Positions 1-11,149 of a stretch of 64,000 bases of DNA are shown piece after piece; position 1 is the stretch's first letter; every line of letters begins with the position of its first letter. The position numbers were made by a program, and so were the translations under genes. The stretch comes from Neurospora intermedia (lineage: Eukaryota > Ascomycota > Sordariomycetes > Sordariales > Sordariaceae), in contig BTPP01000002.1 in NCBI GenBank assembly GCA_037102815.1, forward strand, positions 1,674,001 through 1,738,000. Reading direction: 5' to 3'. The notes beneath the pieces were generated by a model. It had not been told where the DNA came from and did no database searches. It was given only the letters and a program-made list of their open reading frames with translations.

Positions 1-1
1 G

Positions 2-427
2 CCAAACCCGCCTACAGGAACCTTTCGAGCTCTCGCGCCGGTTGTTACGGATCCGGATGGGTTGAGACGGGATATCAGGTCGCCTATGGAGATGGAGCTG
101 AGCGATGATGGAAATGGGGAGTCGCCGGAGTCGCCGGTAGATTCGACGGAGGGGTCGATGGGAGAGCGGGAGGAGGGCGGCCGGGAGATGGACCATGGAG
201 GAGAGGAAGGAGATACAAGAGGGTTTCAGAAGCTAAGGGAAGAGGCCGAAAACCAGCCGCGGGGTTTGATGAATAACATACGTATAAAGAAAAAGAGGCG
301 TGAACAACGAAAGCGAGGTGGGGCGGGGATAATGGCTGAGAAGCGAGAGGAGCCGAAAAATGAGCGGAGTTCGAGATGGCAAAGGTCTGTCGAAGCGTCG
401 AGGCGAGTTTTGGCTTTGGGTCGGTAA
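2..427 (+). CDS. 3' end of an unknown gene, cut by the left edge
   Basis: The reading frame is open from base 2 to a stop at 425-427, so this is probably the last exon of a gene that begins outside the window. The 141 visible residues are polar and low in complexity. An acidic stretch rich in Glu, Asp and Gly is followed by a very basic stretch (IKKKRREQRKRGG) that resembles a nuclear localisation signal. I do not recognise a domain. The GAG/GGA-rich base composition could keep the frame open by chance, so the call is weak. No neighbour context is available on the left. Confidence 0.4.
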   Translation, partial: PNPPTGTFRALAPVVTDPDGLRRDIRSPMEMELSDDGNGESPESPVDSTEGSMGEREEGGREMDHGGEEGDTRGFQKLREEAENQPRGLMNNIRIKKKRREQRKRGGAGIMAEKREEPKNERSSRWQRSVEASRRVLALGR

Positions 428-599
428 ATTCCAGGTTGTCTTTCCTTTTCGCGATAATGAATTGGCAGTGACTAAGCACAAGTCCTTAATGAGAGGGCCT
501 GTCATAACATTAGCGGACATCCTCCGATACTTTGTCCACTGGGTCTTGAGGTGAACTTGGTGGAGTTCCAGGCACTACTCTTTTCTTTCGAAAATGTCA

Positions 600-785
600 C
601 TTCCATCGAATAACTTGAAATACGCGCGCATACTCCACCCGCTCTTTGATCCTTTGTTCCACGAATATCAATCTTTCGCGCTGGAGAAGCCGAACTGTCA
701 AGAGGTCGAAAGAACTACCTTGGGTGATAAGGTTAACAATGTTCTCGGCCGTAGAAAAACTGCTGTCCTGTGAATTGTTTGACAT
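600..785 (-). pseudogene. Degenerate N-terminal copy of the 6.3-kb unknown gene
   Basis: The frame from an ATG at 785 reads MSNNSQDSS then STAENIVNLIT and VRLLQRERL, and stops after about 62 codons. The intact gene at 6311 begins in the same way, with STAANIVGLLT and VRVLQNERS at matching places. The block before the end (KERVEYARVFQV) also matches KIRYIRLFNP of the 6311 protein after a gap of about 15 residues. No downstream exons could be found. It is best read as a truncated, decayed, inverted paralogue. The similarity was judged by eye. Confidence 0.45.
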
Positions 786-1109
786 GCTTGTGGTTATTGT
801 TAAGCAGGGCAGGTGGGCTAGGTCGTTGATAGACTTAACCCAGAATGTGGTCAAGGTGACAGTAATGCCCTAACGATATACCTTGGTTCAAGGTCATGGA
901 ATAGATAATGGAGTAGAAGGCTCCGACAGACTGGCGTGTACGGATACACCTTTGAGATAAAAATCGCTCGCTGTAAGGCTGAATCGGCCCGTCACGGGTC
1001 AGCCAGAGTACTCGCCCATTGGTACCTGTCCAACACGCTTTGTGCAAATATCAAGCCACCGCCTACAACTAAGCAAAGTAGTTCCTCCACTCCCTCACCT
1101 CCCCTTCGC

Positions 1110-2374
1110 TCAGTTCAGCTTCTTCTGCGCCTCCTCCTGCGCCAACACCCTTTCCAACACGTTCATCTTGAACATGCGATACATGACCAAATCCAGCAAC
1201 CAGTCCCCAAAGAAGGTACCAGCCCAAACAAGTCTCGCCCATCCACCAGCCCAGAAGTAATCCGCCCTTCCAAACCAGCTCCTCAAAATCAGCGGGACTT
1301 CCCCCTTCAGCGCATTCCTCACCAGCTTTCTCGCGTACTCCTCCGTGCCCACCGTCGCGTTGTTCTGCGAAAACGTCAAGCGGCGCTCAAAGAACTCCTT
1401 GACGCGCATGTAGAGGCTGTTCTCGGGTAGGGTGCGGTGCGTCTTGGAGGCGATTTGGGACCGGACGGTGCCCGTCATGGTGGTCATGACGCGCACGCCA
1501 AAGGGCTTGAGTTCCAACCGCAAGGTGCGCGAGTACGAGACCACGGCGCCCTTGGTGGCGCAGTAGACACTCCCAAAGACATAAGGGGTGATGGCGGCCA
1601 GAGAGGCAATGTTGATGATTAGCCCGCGGGCGGCAATGAGGTGGTCGGCGAAGGCTTGGCACATGGCCATTACGCCGAAGACGTTGGTCTCGAAGGTCTC
1701 GCGGACGTCGTCGAGGTCGATGTCGGTGGCGGGGTGGGTGTGAGTGCGGCCGCTGGTTGAAGGGGGTGAGGGTTAGTACGCTAGGGATGGATGGTGGGAC
1801 TGGATAAGCCGTAAAGGAAAAAAGGGGGAAAGTAAACAATGAGGACCGTGGGGCAACATGAGGAACAGAACGTACGCGTTGTTGACGAGAATGTCAAGCT
1901 TGCCGCCGGTGATCTGGGCAACCTCCTCGTGGCAGGTCTTGATGCTCTCGGCGTTGGTGACGTCGAGGGCGAGGGTGCTCATGCCCATGTCAGCCATCTC
2001 GGCCAAGACGGCTGGGTTGCGGGCCGTTGCGATGACATGGACGCCTTCATGGTGAGATTGTTAGTATTTTGTTTGATAAAATTCGAACTGAAAGCATCGG
2101 GCGGGATGCTTTGTAACTGCGGTAACGAATAACTGCCGGCACAACACACCTTGCTTGTGAAACTCGAGGCAGAGGGCATGACCGATGCCGCCTGGCGTGC
2201 AGCTGTTATAAGATAATGTCAGCGATTTGATATCGGGAATTCATTTATGTGTTGGACAATTGAAGCAGCTAGAATAAATGGCACATCACGGACACTCCTG
2301 TAAAGCAGACCGACAGCGCAATAAACTCACCCAGTGATCAAGACGGTCTTTTGTCCAGGTAGAGGGCCAGTCAT
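1110..2374 (-). CDS. AYR1-like NADPH-dependent 1-acyldihydroxyacetone-phosphate reductase (SDR)
   Basis: Four exons join in frame: 2374-2331, 2202-2150, 2044-1876 and 1752-1110, giving 302 residues, close to yeast Ayr1 (297). The cofactor motif TGCTPGGIG is at residues 14-22, followed by LVNNAG, the catalytic serine in INIASLAA and YCATK (the YxxxK pair). These are classical short-chain dehydrogenase features. The F-G-x-V-Y-x-A-T/S-K and LELKPFGVRV blocks match the Ayr1 group, which reduces 1-acyl-DHAP to lysophosphatidate at the ER and lipid droplets. The hydrophobic tail (GTFFGDWLLDLVMYRMF) fits membrane or droplet association. I chose the ATG at 2374 because it lies just before the Rossmann fold. 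Exact substrate is inferred from family resemblance. Confidence 0.88.
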
Positions 2375-2925
2375 TTCTGCTTCTAACTGATATGAGGTTG
2401 ATGTGGAATGGTGGTGAGATCTGAATTTGAGGACTGGGCTTTCGCTTTGTTTGGTTGAATTGAATTTCCCCGCTAACAAAGTCGGAGACATGCCGAGGCT
2501 TGTGAAACCATGCAATCCAAGGGTTAGGGTCGTATTGGCTCAGTCCCTTCTTTCATTTCACCTACCTTATCCAATATCCGGTTATCTTTGGAAATGTCGC
2601 GTTGAAAGCATGCTGGAATGATGAGAGGTGGGCTAGAGCAGGATACAAAGCCTAAAGACAGCCGATACCAGGAGATTGTGAGAGGGGAACAGCAAGTGAT
2701 ATCTCTCTGGGGTAAAGTGGCTCCCCGCGGAATTAATCAATGCCCTCCATTCATCCACGGCAGGCCTACTCATGAAACGGTGTCGAGAACGGACGATCGG
2801 CAGAAGCTATCGGCTCCTGGAAGTGAGTACTTAAGTACTCAGGCGGGCATCATGAACCAAAGTTGTCCATGGCCGAAACAGCTACTCTAATCACAACCAA
2901 ACACCTACCTACCTTTCACATTAAG
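2375..2925. other. Gene-free stretch between the AYR1-like gene and the DUF8021 pseudogene
   Basis: This holds the divergent upstream regions of the reductase (-) and the broken secreted-protein gene (+). A CTACCTACCTACC run lies near 2906-2913, just before the pseudogene ATG. I see no supported coding region or structured RNA. Confidence 0.5.
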
Positions 2926-3742
2926 ATGCAGTCCAGATCTGCCAAAGACACGGTCTAATTCACCGTCGTCTGCTTCCTTGCACTCATTACTTCTGTGTTC
3001 GCTGAGTGTACCCGGGAGGGACTGCTAGCAGCAGCCAACAGTTATGTAGCCGCCTTCTCCGCCGGCAGATTTGACGGCCTCGAACTCACCTCGAGCAACT
3101 TTACCTACCAGGAGAACAACAAGGCAGCCGACATCAAGCGCGGCATCCTCCGCCAGTCGCACAACATCAGCCTCAACCGATCAACGGCCGACACCATTGC
3201 CTGCGCCAGCTACACCATGATCATTTCATTGGCGAGCGGTTCCAACTCCAAGCCCTATGTCACGGCAACCCAGATCCGTCATCCGGCCAATGGTGACACA
3301 TCAATCATCTCATCCATCGACACCATCGCCGCCACGACGGGGTCCCTGTTCTTCAACGCCCAAAAGACGCTCGGGTCCATCCAGAAGGAGAACTGGGGCG
3401 TCATTGAGACGGCGGCGAATCGGCCAAGTCGGGAACTGCTGGAAAAAGGTTGGGGATGCTTATCTCGACATGTGGACGGATGCAAAGGCGGCTGATAGTA
3501 TCCCATGGGGGGTCGACTGTGAGCGTTTTGAAGGGTCGCAGTATACCAGACCGTGTGGTGGTCAGTTACCGAGAGGAGGCAGTTCGAAGCGCAACGGGAA
3601 TCGGCGACATGTCGTCGATGAGGTGATGGGTTCGGTTGACGTGCTGTGCTCGTTTGATGCGCTGGGAAATATGCCGGATAGCCATGAGATTCGGGTTGAG
3701 GGCGGTGAGGTCAAGTATGTCCACACAATTACGGTACTTTGA
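2926..3742 (+). pseudogene. Broken secreted protein of the DUF8021 family
   Basis: From the ATG at 2926 the frame reads ten codons and hits TAA at 2956-2958. It then continues as a good signal-peptide core (FTVVCFLALITSVFA) and a mature domain. That domain has NNKAADIKRGIL, LNRSTADTIACASYT and FNAQKTLG, all typical of DUF8021 fungal secreted proteins. At 3443-3447 a run of five A shifts the frame. The next frame resumes the family with [24 protein letters not shown] and the C-terminal [19 protein letters not shown], ending at 3742. The Cys-rich block normally found after the ERFEG motif is poorly preserved. With a nonsense codon plus a frameshift the gene looks dead. The function of the family is unknown. 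TAA is one C-to-T change from CAA. Confidence 0.8.
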
Positions 3743-4221
3743 GAGCGTCGTTTAGTGTAATGGGGTGAAAAGCTGCTGTACTTGAAGCTGTAAAATGCAT
3801 CGATGAAGTCGGAAAGTGTTCCCGTCAAACTGTTACAGGGCTGCACAAAGTGATGTCGAAATCCCCACATTCGCGTTTGTTAGGGCCCTGGGCACGGACC
3901 CACAAGTCCACATCAGCCACTGACCCCGGTCCATCCACAATTCGAATTGAGCCAATGCGCCGCCAGGAACCGTTTGAAAGTGGACTGGCTGAGGTGGGGT
4001 GGTGGACGTCTGCAGACGATTGCCGGCCGGGAAAAATTGCTACTCTTTCAGTCTTCCAGGAACACGGAAAAATTTCAATTGTCTGCGCCGACGAAACGAA
4101 CGATTGTCAACATCTCACTCCGAACCCGACGGTCCTCCAGTTCACTGACGCGCGAGGAGACGCAAGACGCACCCTTGCCGTATTCCCATTTCAACAAACA
4201 ACCCAATCCAACCAACAAATC
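3743..4221. other. Upstream region of GAR1
   Basis: About 480 bases with no supported gene. It ends in a C/A-rich leader (CAACAAACAACCCAATCCAACC) directly before the GAR1 ATG. Such C/A-rich leaders are common on highly expressed fungal genes. Confidence 0.45.
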
Positions 4222-5116
4222 ATGTCTTTCAGAGGTCGTGGAGGAGGTGGTGACCGCGGTGGCCGTGGCGGCTTCAGAGGTACGCCTTCAAGTTATTATT
4301 ATATTATCAACCGTTATCGCACACCTTGATGTCGTCGCCTTGGTCGCACTTTGCCGTCAACCATTGGCGCCACTCAGGGCGATTCACGTTTTCACCCACA
4401 CTTCTTCTACATTGTTCAGTAATAACTAACATGGTTATCCTACAACAGGCGGCCGTGGTGGTTTCGGTCAGCGCGACGATGGTCCCCCCGCCCAGGTTCT
4501 CGAGCTCGGCACCTTTGAGCACGCCGTCGAGGGCGAGATGTTCTACAAGTCCACCAACCCCAAGATCCCTCATTTCAACGCTCAGGTCTTCCTCGAGAAC
4601 AAGACCCCCATCGGCAAGATCGATGAGGTCCTTGGTCCTCTTAACCAGGTGCGCACTTCCCTCCGAAACATGAACCAAAGCACATCGAATTAACACTCCT
4701 CCTTCTTTCAGGTCTACTTCACCGTCAAGCCCCAAACCGGCATCGTCGCTACTTCCTTCAAGCCCGGCGACAAGGTCTTCGTCGGCTCCGAGAAGCTCCT
4801 CCCTCTCGAGCGTTTCCTCCCCAAGCCCAAGGTTCTTGGCGCCCCCAAGGTGAAGAAGGCTGGCCGTGGTGGTGCTGGTGGTCGTGGCGGTCCCAGAGGC
4901 GGTGCCCGCGGTGGCGGCCGTGGCGGTTTCTCCTCTCGCGGCGGCGGTGGTGGCTTCTCCCGCGGTGGTGGTGGTGGCTTCTCCCGCGGCGGCGGTGGTG
5001 GTTTCAGCAGGGGCGGCGGTCGCGGTGGCAGCGGCGGCTTCTCGAGGGGTGGTGGTGGCCGTGGTGGCGGCGGTTTCTCCCGCGGTGGCGGCCGTGGTGG
5101 TCGTGGTGGCTACTAA
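4222..5116 (+). CDS. gar1: H/ACA snoRNP core protein GAR1
   Basis: Three exons (4222-4279, 4449-4648, 4712-5116) give 220 residues; yeast Gar1 has 205. A short N-terminal RGG box ([16 protein letters not shown]) precedes the Gar1 core: [54 protein letters not shown] and [23 protein letters not shown] long C-terminal Gly/Arg tail with repeated FSRGGGG units follows. Gar1 binds the pseudouridine synthase Cbf5 in H/ACA particles and acts in rRNA and snRNA pseudouridylation in the nucleolus. The first intron splits a glycine codon inside the N-terminal RGG box. The tail is built from a GGC/GGT/GGA-rich repeat that could vary in length between strains. Identification is secure. Confidence 0.97.
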
Positions 5117-6310
5117 GCGGTTGCGAAGGAGTGATGACGACGACGACGACGAAGACACCAACCAGTGGTGCTGCTGCTGGCGCTGCTTGGAAAGGAAAGG
5201 GAGCGGAAGAAAGACTTGTTGCTTTACCAGGTTCTTGGGTTTTGTTAAACATGGTCCTCAAAATGGCTATGGCTTGTGGCGTTATGGAAGGGACAAATTC
5301 TTTCTGCCGCATCAGGAGGGTTCGGCAAGTTGTGTTTTTATCTCTGTAGGCATCTCTCGGTTTTCTCTGTCTGCTAATTTCGGTTTCTTTGGACTACAAC
5401 ACATCAAACTGAGCGCATCTGGATCTGGCTTTCACAAGCCTTCACGTTGACGGTGGATGAAATTGGGGCATTAGAATGTCCTTGGCACAGGCATCAGGCC
5501 ATGTTCGGACAGACAACTATGTGTCCGGTCGCTTGCGTACGATCAAGGGCAGTACCCAGTTGTATTCGTCACCGCCGCTGTCGAATGGGATCCTTAAAGA
5601 TGCACGACATCCTCTTGAACCTCAGGTTGGACTGGATTCCGGTAGCCTAGCTGGGACAAGCAGAGGCCCCAGTCCAATATCATCGACCATGCAGCAACCA
5701 TACATCGACCGCATATCGAGCGCCAACCCGTCAGATATATAGCACCGACTGAACCCCAGGCATCAACGGCCCGCAACTGACCCCTTCGAACGACAGGCCT
5801 CTCGCAACCCGAAACCTGTTCTTCGTCTTCACCCACTCAGTCCGGCGTATTCCTACCCAACATTCTTCCAACGCCGCAACTTCCACAACACCCCTCCGAG
5901 AAGAATCAAGAATCGTCGAGCTTCTTCGTGCCTAGTTCTGCCGACTATGCGCACAACAGGTCACAATCCGTTACCAATGTACTCAGACAGCAGCGCATGG
6001 TTGTCCGCCTCCCCCGTCTTTCCGGCATCTTGCCATTGGCTTGAGTGGCTGCTTGGGTCATTACGGCTTGTGACTCTAAAGGGCCCGTGCAGGCTGCGGT
6101 CCGTGTGGACTGAAGGTTGACCTGTGGTGGTGGACTGTTAGTTCCGGCGCATGCCCTTGTAACCTTGTTCAGCGATAGCCGTATATAGATCAAAACGCAA
6201 CTCGACCTGCCTCCTAACGATGTCAATTGTTCAGGACCCCTTCCCGAACTCGTTCCTTCATATCATTACATCATTTACATGCATAGGTACCATCTCTCCA
6301 GGATCGCAAT
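5117..6310. other. Gene-free stretch between GAR1 and the 6.3-kb gene
   Basis: A (GAC)n run at 5133-5151 lies just after the GAR1 stop, in its 3' UTR. The rest shows no frame with coding character, tRNA or clear repeat. A CATCATTACATCATTTACATGCATAGGTACC stretch precedes the next gene. Confidence 0.4.
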
Positions 6311-6900
6311 ATGGCTGACGACTCTGAGCCTCAGGACAGCAAACTCTCTACAGCCGCAAACATCGTCGGCCTCCTCACTTTCACTCTCGCGGCGCTCAAT
6401 CTTGTGATTGTCCGAGTCCTACAAAACGAAAGAAGCATAGTCAACCAACTCCGGAAAAGGGGGTGGAGGAATTCCCTCAACGCCTTGGAACAGAAGATAC
6501 GTTACATTCGGCTCTTTAATCCATCTTTCGTGGGCTTTGGAAGAGATCAGATCCATGCTTCCGGAGAAAGGTCCGACGACCTGGAAGACAACAAGCAGCC
6601 AGAAGAACGGTTAAGCGAGATTTACAAAGATGTTCAGACTTGTTACGACCAGGGAAAGGTCAACGTCAACGAAACAGAAGCTATTGAGAACCATCTCGCC
6701 GAACAGATCAGCCCCGCTGGCTACGCAAGAGCTACGAGACGGTTGATCTCGCAGTGGGATGTGGAAGGCTTTTACGAGGCGTCAATGTCGGTCTGGAGAC
6801 AGCTTTATAATCGGAGAGAAGCGCGAGAGGCGGCGGGTAAACTGGAGGAAAATTACCAGGAGTGTGAGTGCACTTGAGTGTTGCCGTTTCACTCTCGCCC

Positions 6901-6936
<36 letters not shown>

Positions 6937-7373
6937 GGAGAGAAAGGAGAAAAAGAACCGTCCAAGATAGAAGTTCAGAGCTCATGACTGATACTAAAAA
7001 ATCCTCCAGTGTCCTCCATCGTGGCCGATGTTGACTCGCACATCTTGCTCATACAGGGGCTCAAAATACTGCAGCTACAAAGGTAATTCATACCTAGGTA
7101 CCTACCTACCCATATCCTTTATCTCTCACATAAGCTGTCATTTGCATCTCTTTTTCAATGAATTATGACACCCCCCCTTTTTTGTGGCCCTTTTTGGTTG
7201 TTGGTTTTTGGGTGGACAACTTCTAACGTTGGACTTTGCCAAGCACCATCGACCGTCAAGCGCAAGCAGTCAGCGAACTGGAGAACGTCAAAAAGACTCT
7301 CGAGGGAACATCACCACCAGCACCAGGACCAGCTTCTAAGCCAGATGGAGGAGGATCATCTCCATCGTCCTAA
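6311..7373 (+). CDS. Unknown protein with N-terminal hydrophobic segment and C-terminal coiled coil
   Basis: Three exons (6311-6863, 7010-7082, 7244-7373) join in frame to 251 residues. Donors GTGAGT and GTAATT, acceptors CCAG and CAAG, and a TTCTAACG branch site support the model. Residues about 18-38 (ANIVGLLTFTLAALNLVIV) are hydrophobic and could be a membrane segment. The middle is charged and helical. The third exon adds ILQLQSTIDRQAQAVSELEN and a Pro/Gly/Ser-rich tail, which looks like a short coiled coil. I do not recognise the family. Intron 1 contains a run of 29 A (6905-6933). A degenerate copy of the N-terminus lies at 600-785 on the other strand. Function unknown. Confidence 0.7.
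6905..6933 (+). repeat. Poly-A run of 29 inside an intron
   Basis: An uninterrupted A29 lies in the first intron of the unknown gene at 6311. It is on the sense strand, between the GTGAGT donor at 6864 and the acceptor at 7007-7009. It is followed by GGGGGAGAG. Confidence 0.95.
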
Positions 7374-9051
7374 TTCTCGGGGCCGACCAATATGCAGGCA
7401 TCGATACGGTCCCTATTGAGATATTGTCTGTCTATTTAGGTACCTATGGTAAAGCAGACACATGGACTTTCGCTATGGATGTCTTCCTTCGCGATTTTTT
7501 TTTCTCTCTTTCTTCCTATAGAGTAAACTGCGCGAACCTATGCCGGCGCGGCCGCCCCCTGTCTAGGATCTGGACTCTCAAGCACAAACGCCTCGATCGC
7601 AGTTATGTACTTGTCATTTCTAGTAGTTTCCACCACCACCAACATCTAATTGTATGTACAAAATTGAATGGTTAACTCCGATGTACAGAGTTAAGCAGTT
7701 ATGATGTTATAAGACGCAGTATGGTAGCCCTTTGGGCGAAGAAATGGAGAGAGAAGATGCCCCCCCTGTTAAGGAGTATAGATAAGTCCAAGTAGTGCCA
7801 GCAAGCAGCCTGTGAGACCGGTGAGCGTGCAGTAAAGCAAGCAAAGATACCTACTATTACCTACCACCTATTCTACCTATTTGTGTTATCAGTGTCTGAT
7901 CGTGGTGATATGTCAGTCGGGGTGCCTTGATTGAGTAAACTGAACCTGGTCCAGTCTGGGCTGGGACGTCTGGCTGGCAGCAGCTACAATGAATGTATGT
8001 CTGTTAAAGTTGGCTTGCTTTCAGCGACTTGGTTACCGCTTTGCAGCGGGTACTGTGCTAACAATACCTTACTCTCCGGTGCTAGCTAGTGGTGCAGACG
8101 GGACCGGTGTGGCCCAACCGCACCGTTACAGCGAGCGAGACGGGAGCGACAGGACCGCCCTGGCCGGCCGACCGACCGACCGACCGTGCGAGTGAGCGCA
8201 TCTATTTTTTGGTGTAAAGATAAACGTAATGTAGGAGAGCGCTTATTATTGATGAGGTACTTGGTGGATGTATGATAGCTACCTACCTCAGAAAGGTTGG
8301 TACTGACTGACTTGTAGATTGATGAGCGAAGCGGAACGTGGTGTGGTTTTGAGGCGTACCCGGCCGTGCACCACCTACCACACCCCCATGCCCGCTGTAA
8401 ATAAAAGCCGCTACAGAGATACCTCTAACCAAGTACTGTGGAAAATTCAATGCATCTGTCCTCATCTTCTTACTTGCCTAAACCAAAGACAATTTGTTTA
8501 AATAGTTTCACAATATGCGTTCTTAGGAAAGAGCCAAAATAGACCGGCTTGTCATCATCGGGCGGGAATATGCAAGTGAGTGTCTTTTCAGGTATACTTC
8601 CTTTCGGGTACCCCACCATTACTCTTCGCAGAATACCGTACTGGGCCTGCGTATACGCTGGCGAACGCTTTGCGTTCTTGAGCCGACAGCCTGTTGCATA
8701 GACCCAGGTAGTGATCGTTGGGAATTCCTTCCTTTCTTTATCATTGGAGTATTTAGAGAAAGTCATATATTGACTAGAAGCTACCTATCTTATATGAAAG
8801 CGTCTATGCTAGATGTTTTGTCGATTATGTTAGCTTCGGCTTCCCCAACCGCACTTAAAAAAACGCGTTTTGTACGTACCGGAGGTCATAGGTGTCATGA
8901 TCAGCATACACCAAATGAGGTTTGAAAGAGTTCCTCACACTGTTGTGATTGATGAGTAGGTATAGAGGACGAAAGCTACAGCGATGTCATGAAAACTATT
9001 TTTGCTTTGCCACTTCCGTACACTAACCTACATTCTTCTACCTACCTGTAC
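7374..9051. other. Gene-free stretch with short tandem repeats
   Basis: About 1.7 kb with stops in all frames or only short frames. It contains (GACC)n at about 8168-8186 (CCGACCGACCGACCGACCG) and several CTACCTACC/TAGGTACC motifs (7092-7110, 7860-7880). A 98-codon frame on the minus strand at 8470-8766 has no recognisable domain and is not called as a gene. Confidence 0.5.
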
Positions 9052-11149
9052 TTAGAGATTCAAGAACTTCTTTGGAATAGGGACATGCACCGCTCGAATA
9101 AACTCGGCGAATCCTTTGCCCAGCGCGTCCAGCAGACGAGAGCTGCTGACTCCCCTACTCAGGGGACCGTAGACGACAAAATGCACTGCCTTGATAAGCG
9201 GCATCTCGACGCGCTCCACAAAGTACCAGTCCTTCCAGTCGGTGCCCATAAGGTCCTGCATCTTCTTGCGCGTCATGAACGAGCGTAACCAGTCCCACTC
9301 CTCTGCGGTGTGCACGAAGATGCCAATATTGACGTTGGCACCCTTGTCCCCCGAGCGGGCGAGCGCGATGTCCCCGAGCGGGCGGTCAATGGTGGGGCCG
9401 AAGCTCGCCAAGTCCACCGGATTGGACGTCTCGTAGTTGTCGCGGGCGGCGAGGCGCTCGGTCTTTTGCGGCGGGCCAACGACACGCTTCTTCACTTTGT
9501 GCGTCGAGGGGTCGATGATAATATTGATGCTCTCTTCAAGCTCCTTCTGCTCGACAATGGCTGGGCAGTAGGCGTTGAAGGGGATCGGCCGGAGCTGGCG
9601 CATGTCGAGAGTGCTGTGCATGCCTAACGATTTTTGTCAACAAGACAGGTCTACTATCTGGTTCGGACTATTACTTCGTTGTATCTTACCCGCGAAATGG
9701 GCCATGCCGTTGTACGTCCAGGCCTGTGCGAGCTTGCCGAGCGTGGCGGCATCCTTGGCCTGTGCAAAGATGCGGAGAGACGTTGTCGACTCGAGCTGGC
9801 ACCGAGGGTTCTCCGCAGGGACGCCTATCCGCTGGAAGTCAAGCGTGTCGAACTGCTCGAGCAGGCCCCATTCCTGCAACTTGGAGCGGACCTGCGCCTC
9901 TTGAAGCTCGTACTTCTTCGCTGTGGCGTAGCCCGTCGCGTTGATGGTGACCTCGCACTGGAAGCCTCCCTTGTAGAAGACGGCAAACTTGGTGGTCGGA
10001 GGCGGCGGGTATCCTTTGACACCGCTGACGTGAACACGGTTCTTGGACTCTTCCTTGACCTGGATGTGGGTGATGTCGGCCTTTACATCGCTGTTCAGGT
10101 AGATGTTGCCCTGAAGCTCGTACAGCAGCTGGCACTTGACGGTATCCTCCGTGACAAAGCCCGGCAAAGCCTCGTGCTTGGTGACGACACATTCGCCCTT
10201 GAAGTCAATCTCGACAATCGGCAAGCCGAGGTTGAGCAGATCTTTGATGTCGTACTTGTAGAAGCCAGCAAAGTTGGCGCCGGTAACGTATGTAGAGCAT
10301 TCGATTAGGTGTCCCGCGATCAGAGACCCGGCGAGTTCGTCGTAGGCCGAGTCTGGCCAGCCATGCCACCAGGCCGCGGCGGCCATGACGGGCGAGGCGT
10401 CTGAGACACGGCCGCAGATGATAATGTCTGCCCCCTCCTCCAGGCCGCGCTTGATCGCACGGATGCCGAGATATGCGTTGGCGGAGACAATGTTGCTGCC
10501 GGGACTCTTCAAGAAGTCCTTAGTGCCTTGGACGAGTGTGACCTCGGGGTTCTCCGCGTCCTAGTGCTTTAGACGCTCTTGCTTGTCAATAAGCTCATGA
10601 ACGCGTGGTAGCAAGTCGTCGCCCTCGATATAGGCCATCTTCAAGTTCAGCTTCTTCTCTTGAACCTAGAATCCAGCTTTTGTTAGGGAATGCAGTGTCA
10701 AGCGCAGTTAGGTACCTATCTTACTAGATGGTGGGTCTTCTCGGCTAGTCCGCGCGGGTTCAGGCATCCTCCGTTGATGATGACCTTGATCCTCTTCTCC
10801 TTGAGGATCTCGACTGACTTGCAAAGGCCGTCCCACGCGGTCGGCATCCACCCAGGGTGCTGCCCATTCCTGTAGGCCTCGGCGTCATTGGCCATGTTAA
10901 GCTCTTGAAATAAAGGATCAGCGTTGGGTTGTGGAGATGCGATACAGCGAAACCATCCAAGCTTACCGGCGAGGTAGTCACCCGTGATGAAGTCGACCGG
11001 GCCGTACTTGGCTTGGTTGTACATATGGTCGCCCGGGTCGGCTGTCAACAAGCAAGGCCGTTAGCCATCTCTTCTCGCTGAAGCACAGCTTGGCTCCTCT
11101 CACTCAGAGCGCCCGAGCAATTAGCGATGCGGACAGGTCGTTTCGCCAT
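9052..11149 (-). pseudogene. AtuA/DUF1446-like acyclic terpene utilisation protein, interrupted by an in-frame TAG
   Basis: Five exons (11149-11104, 11041-10967, 10903-10725, 10665-9690, 9623-9052) give 615 codons. Recognisable blocks are VRIANCSGALTDPGD, YGPVDFITGDYLAELNMAN, GGCLNPRGLAEK, VSANAYLGIRAI and GADIIICGRVSDASPV of the AtuA domain (DUF1446). The C-terminal ferredoxin-like domain has LGDIALARSGDKGANVNIG and a DWKDWYFVERVEMP block. Codon 135 is TAG (10563-10561), in the middle of exon 4, where the frame otherwise continues with full conservation for 480 codons. It may be a recent nonsense mutation, an edited codon, or hidden by a 42-nt in-frame GT..AG segment (10602-10561). AtuA belongs to the Pseudomonas citronellol pathway; its reaction is not established. 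The gene is divergent to the bZIP gene and near the CoA-transferase. Confidence 0.85.

Noticed and set aside
4307-5161. Long antisense frame (284 codons) over GAR1
   Set aside because: It is the shadow of the Gly/Arg repeat and reads as Ala/Thr/Glu low complexity. The sense strand encodes an unmistakable GAR1.
6905-6933. Poly-A as the tail of a retroposed gene
   Set aside because: The run is inside an intron whose flanking exons join in frame, and no processed copy or target duplication is seen around it.
8470-8766. Minus-strand frame of 98 codons
   Set aside because: No recognisable domain, no splice context and isolated in AT-rich DNA; could not be supported as a gene.
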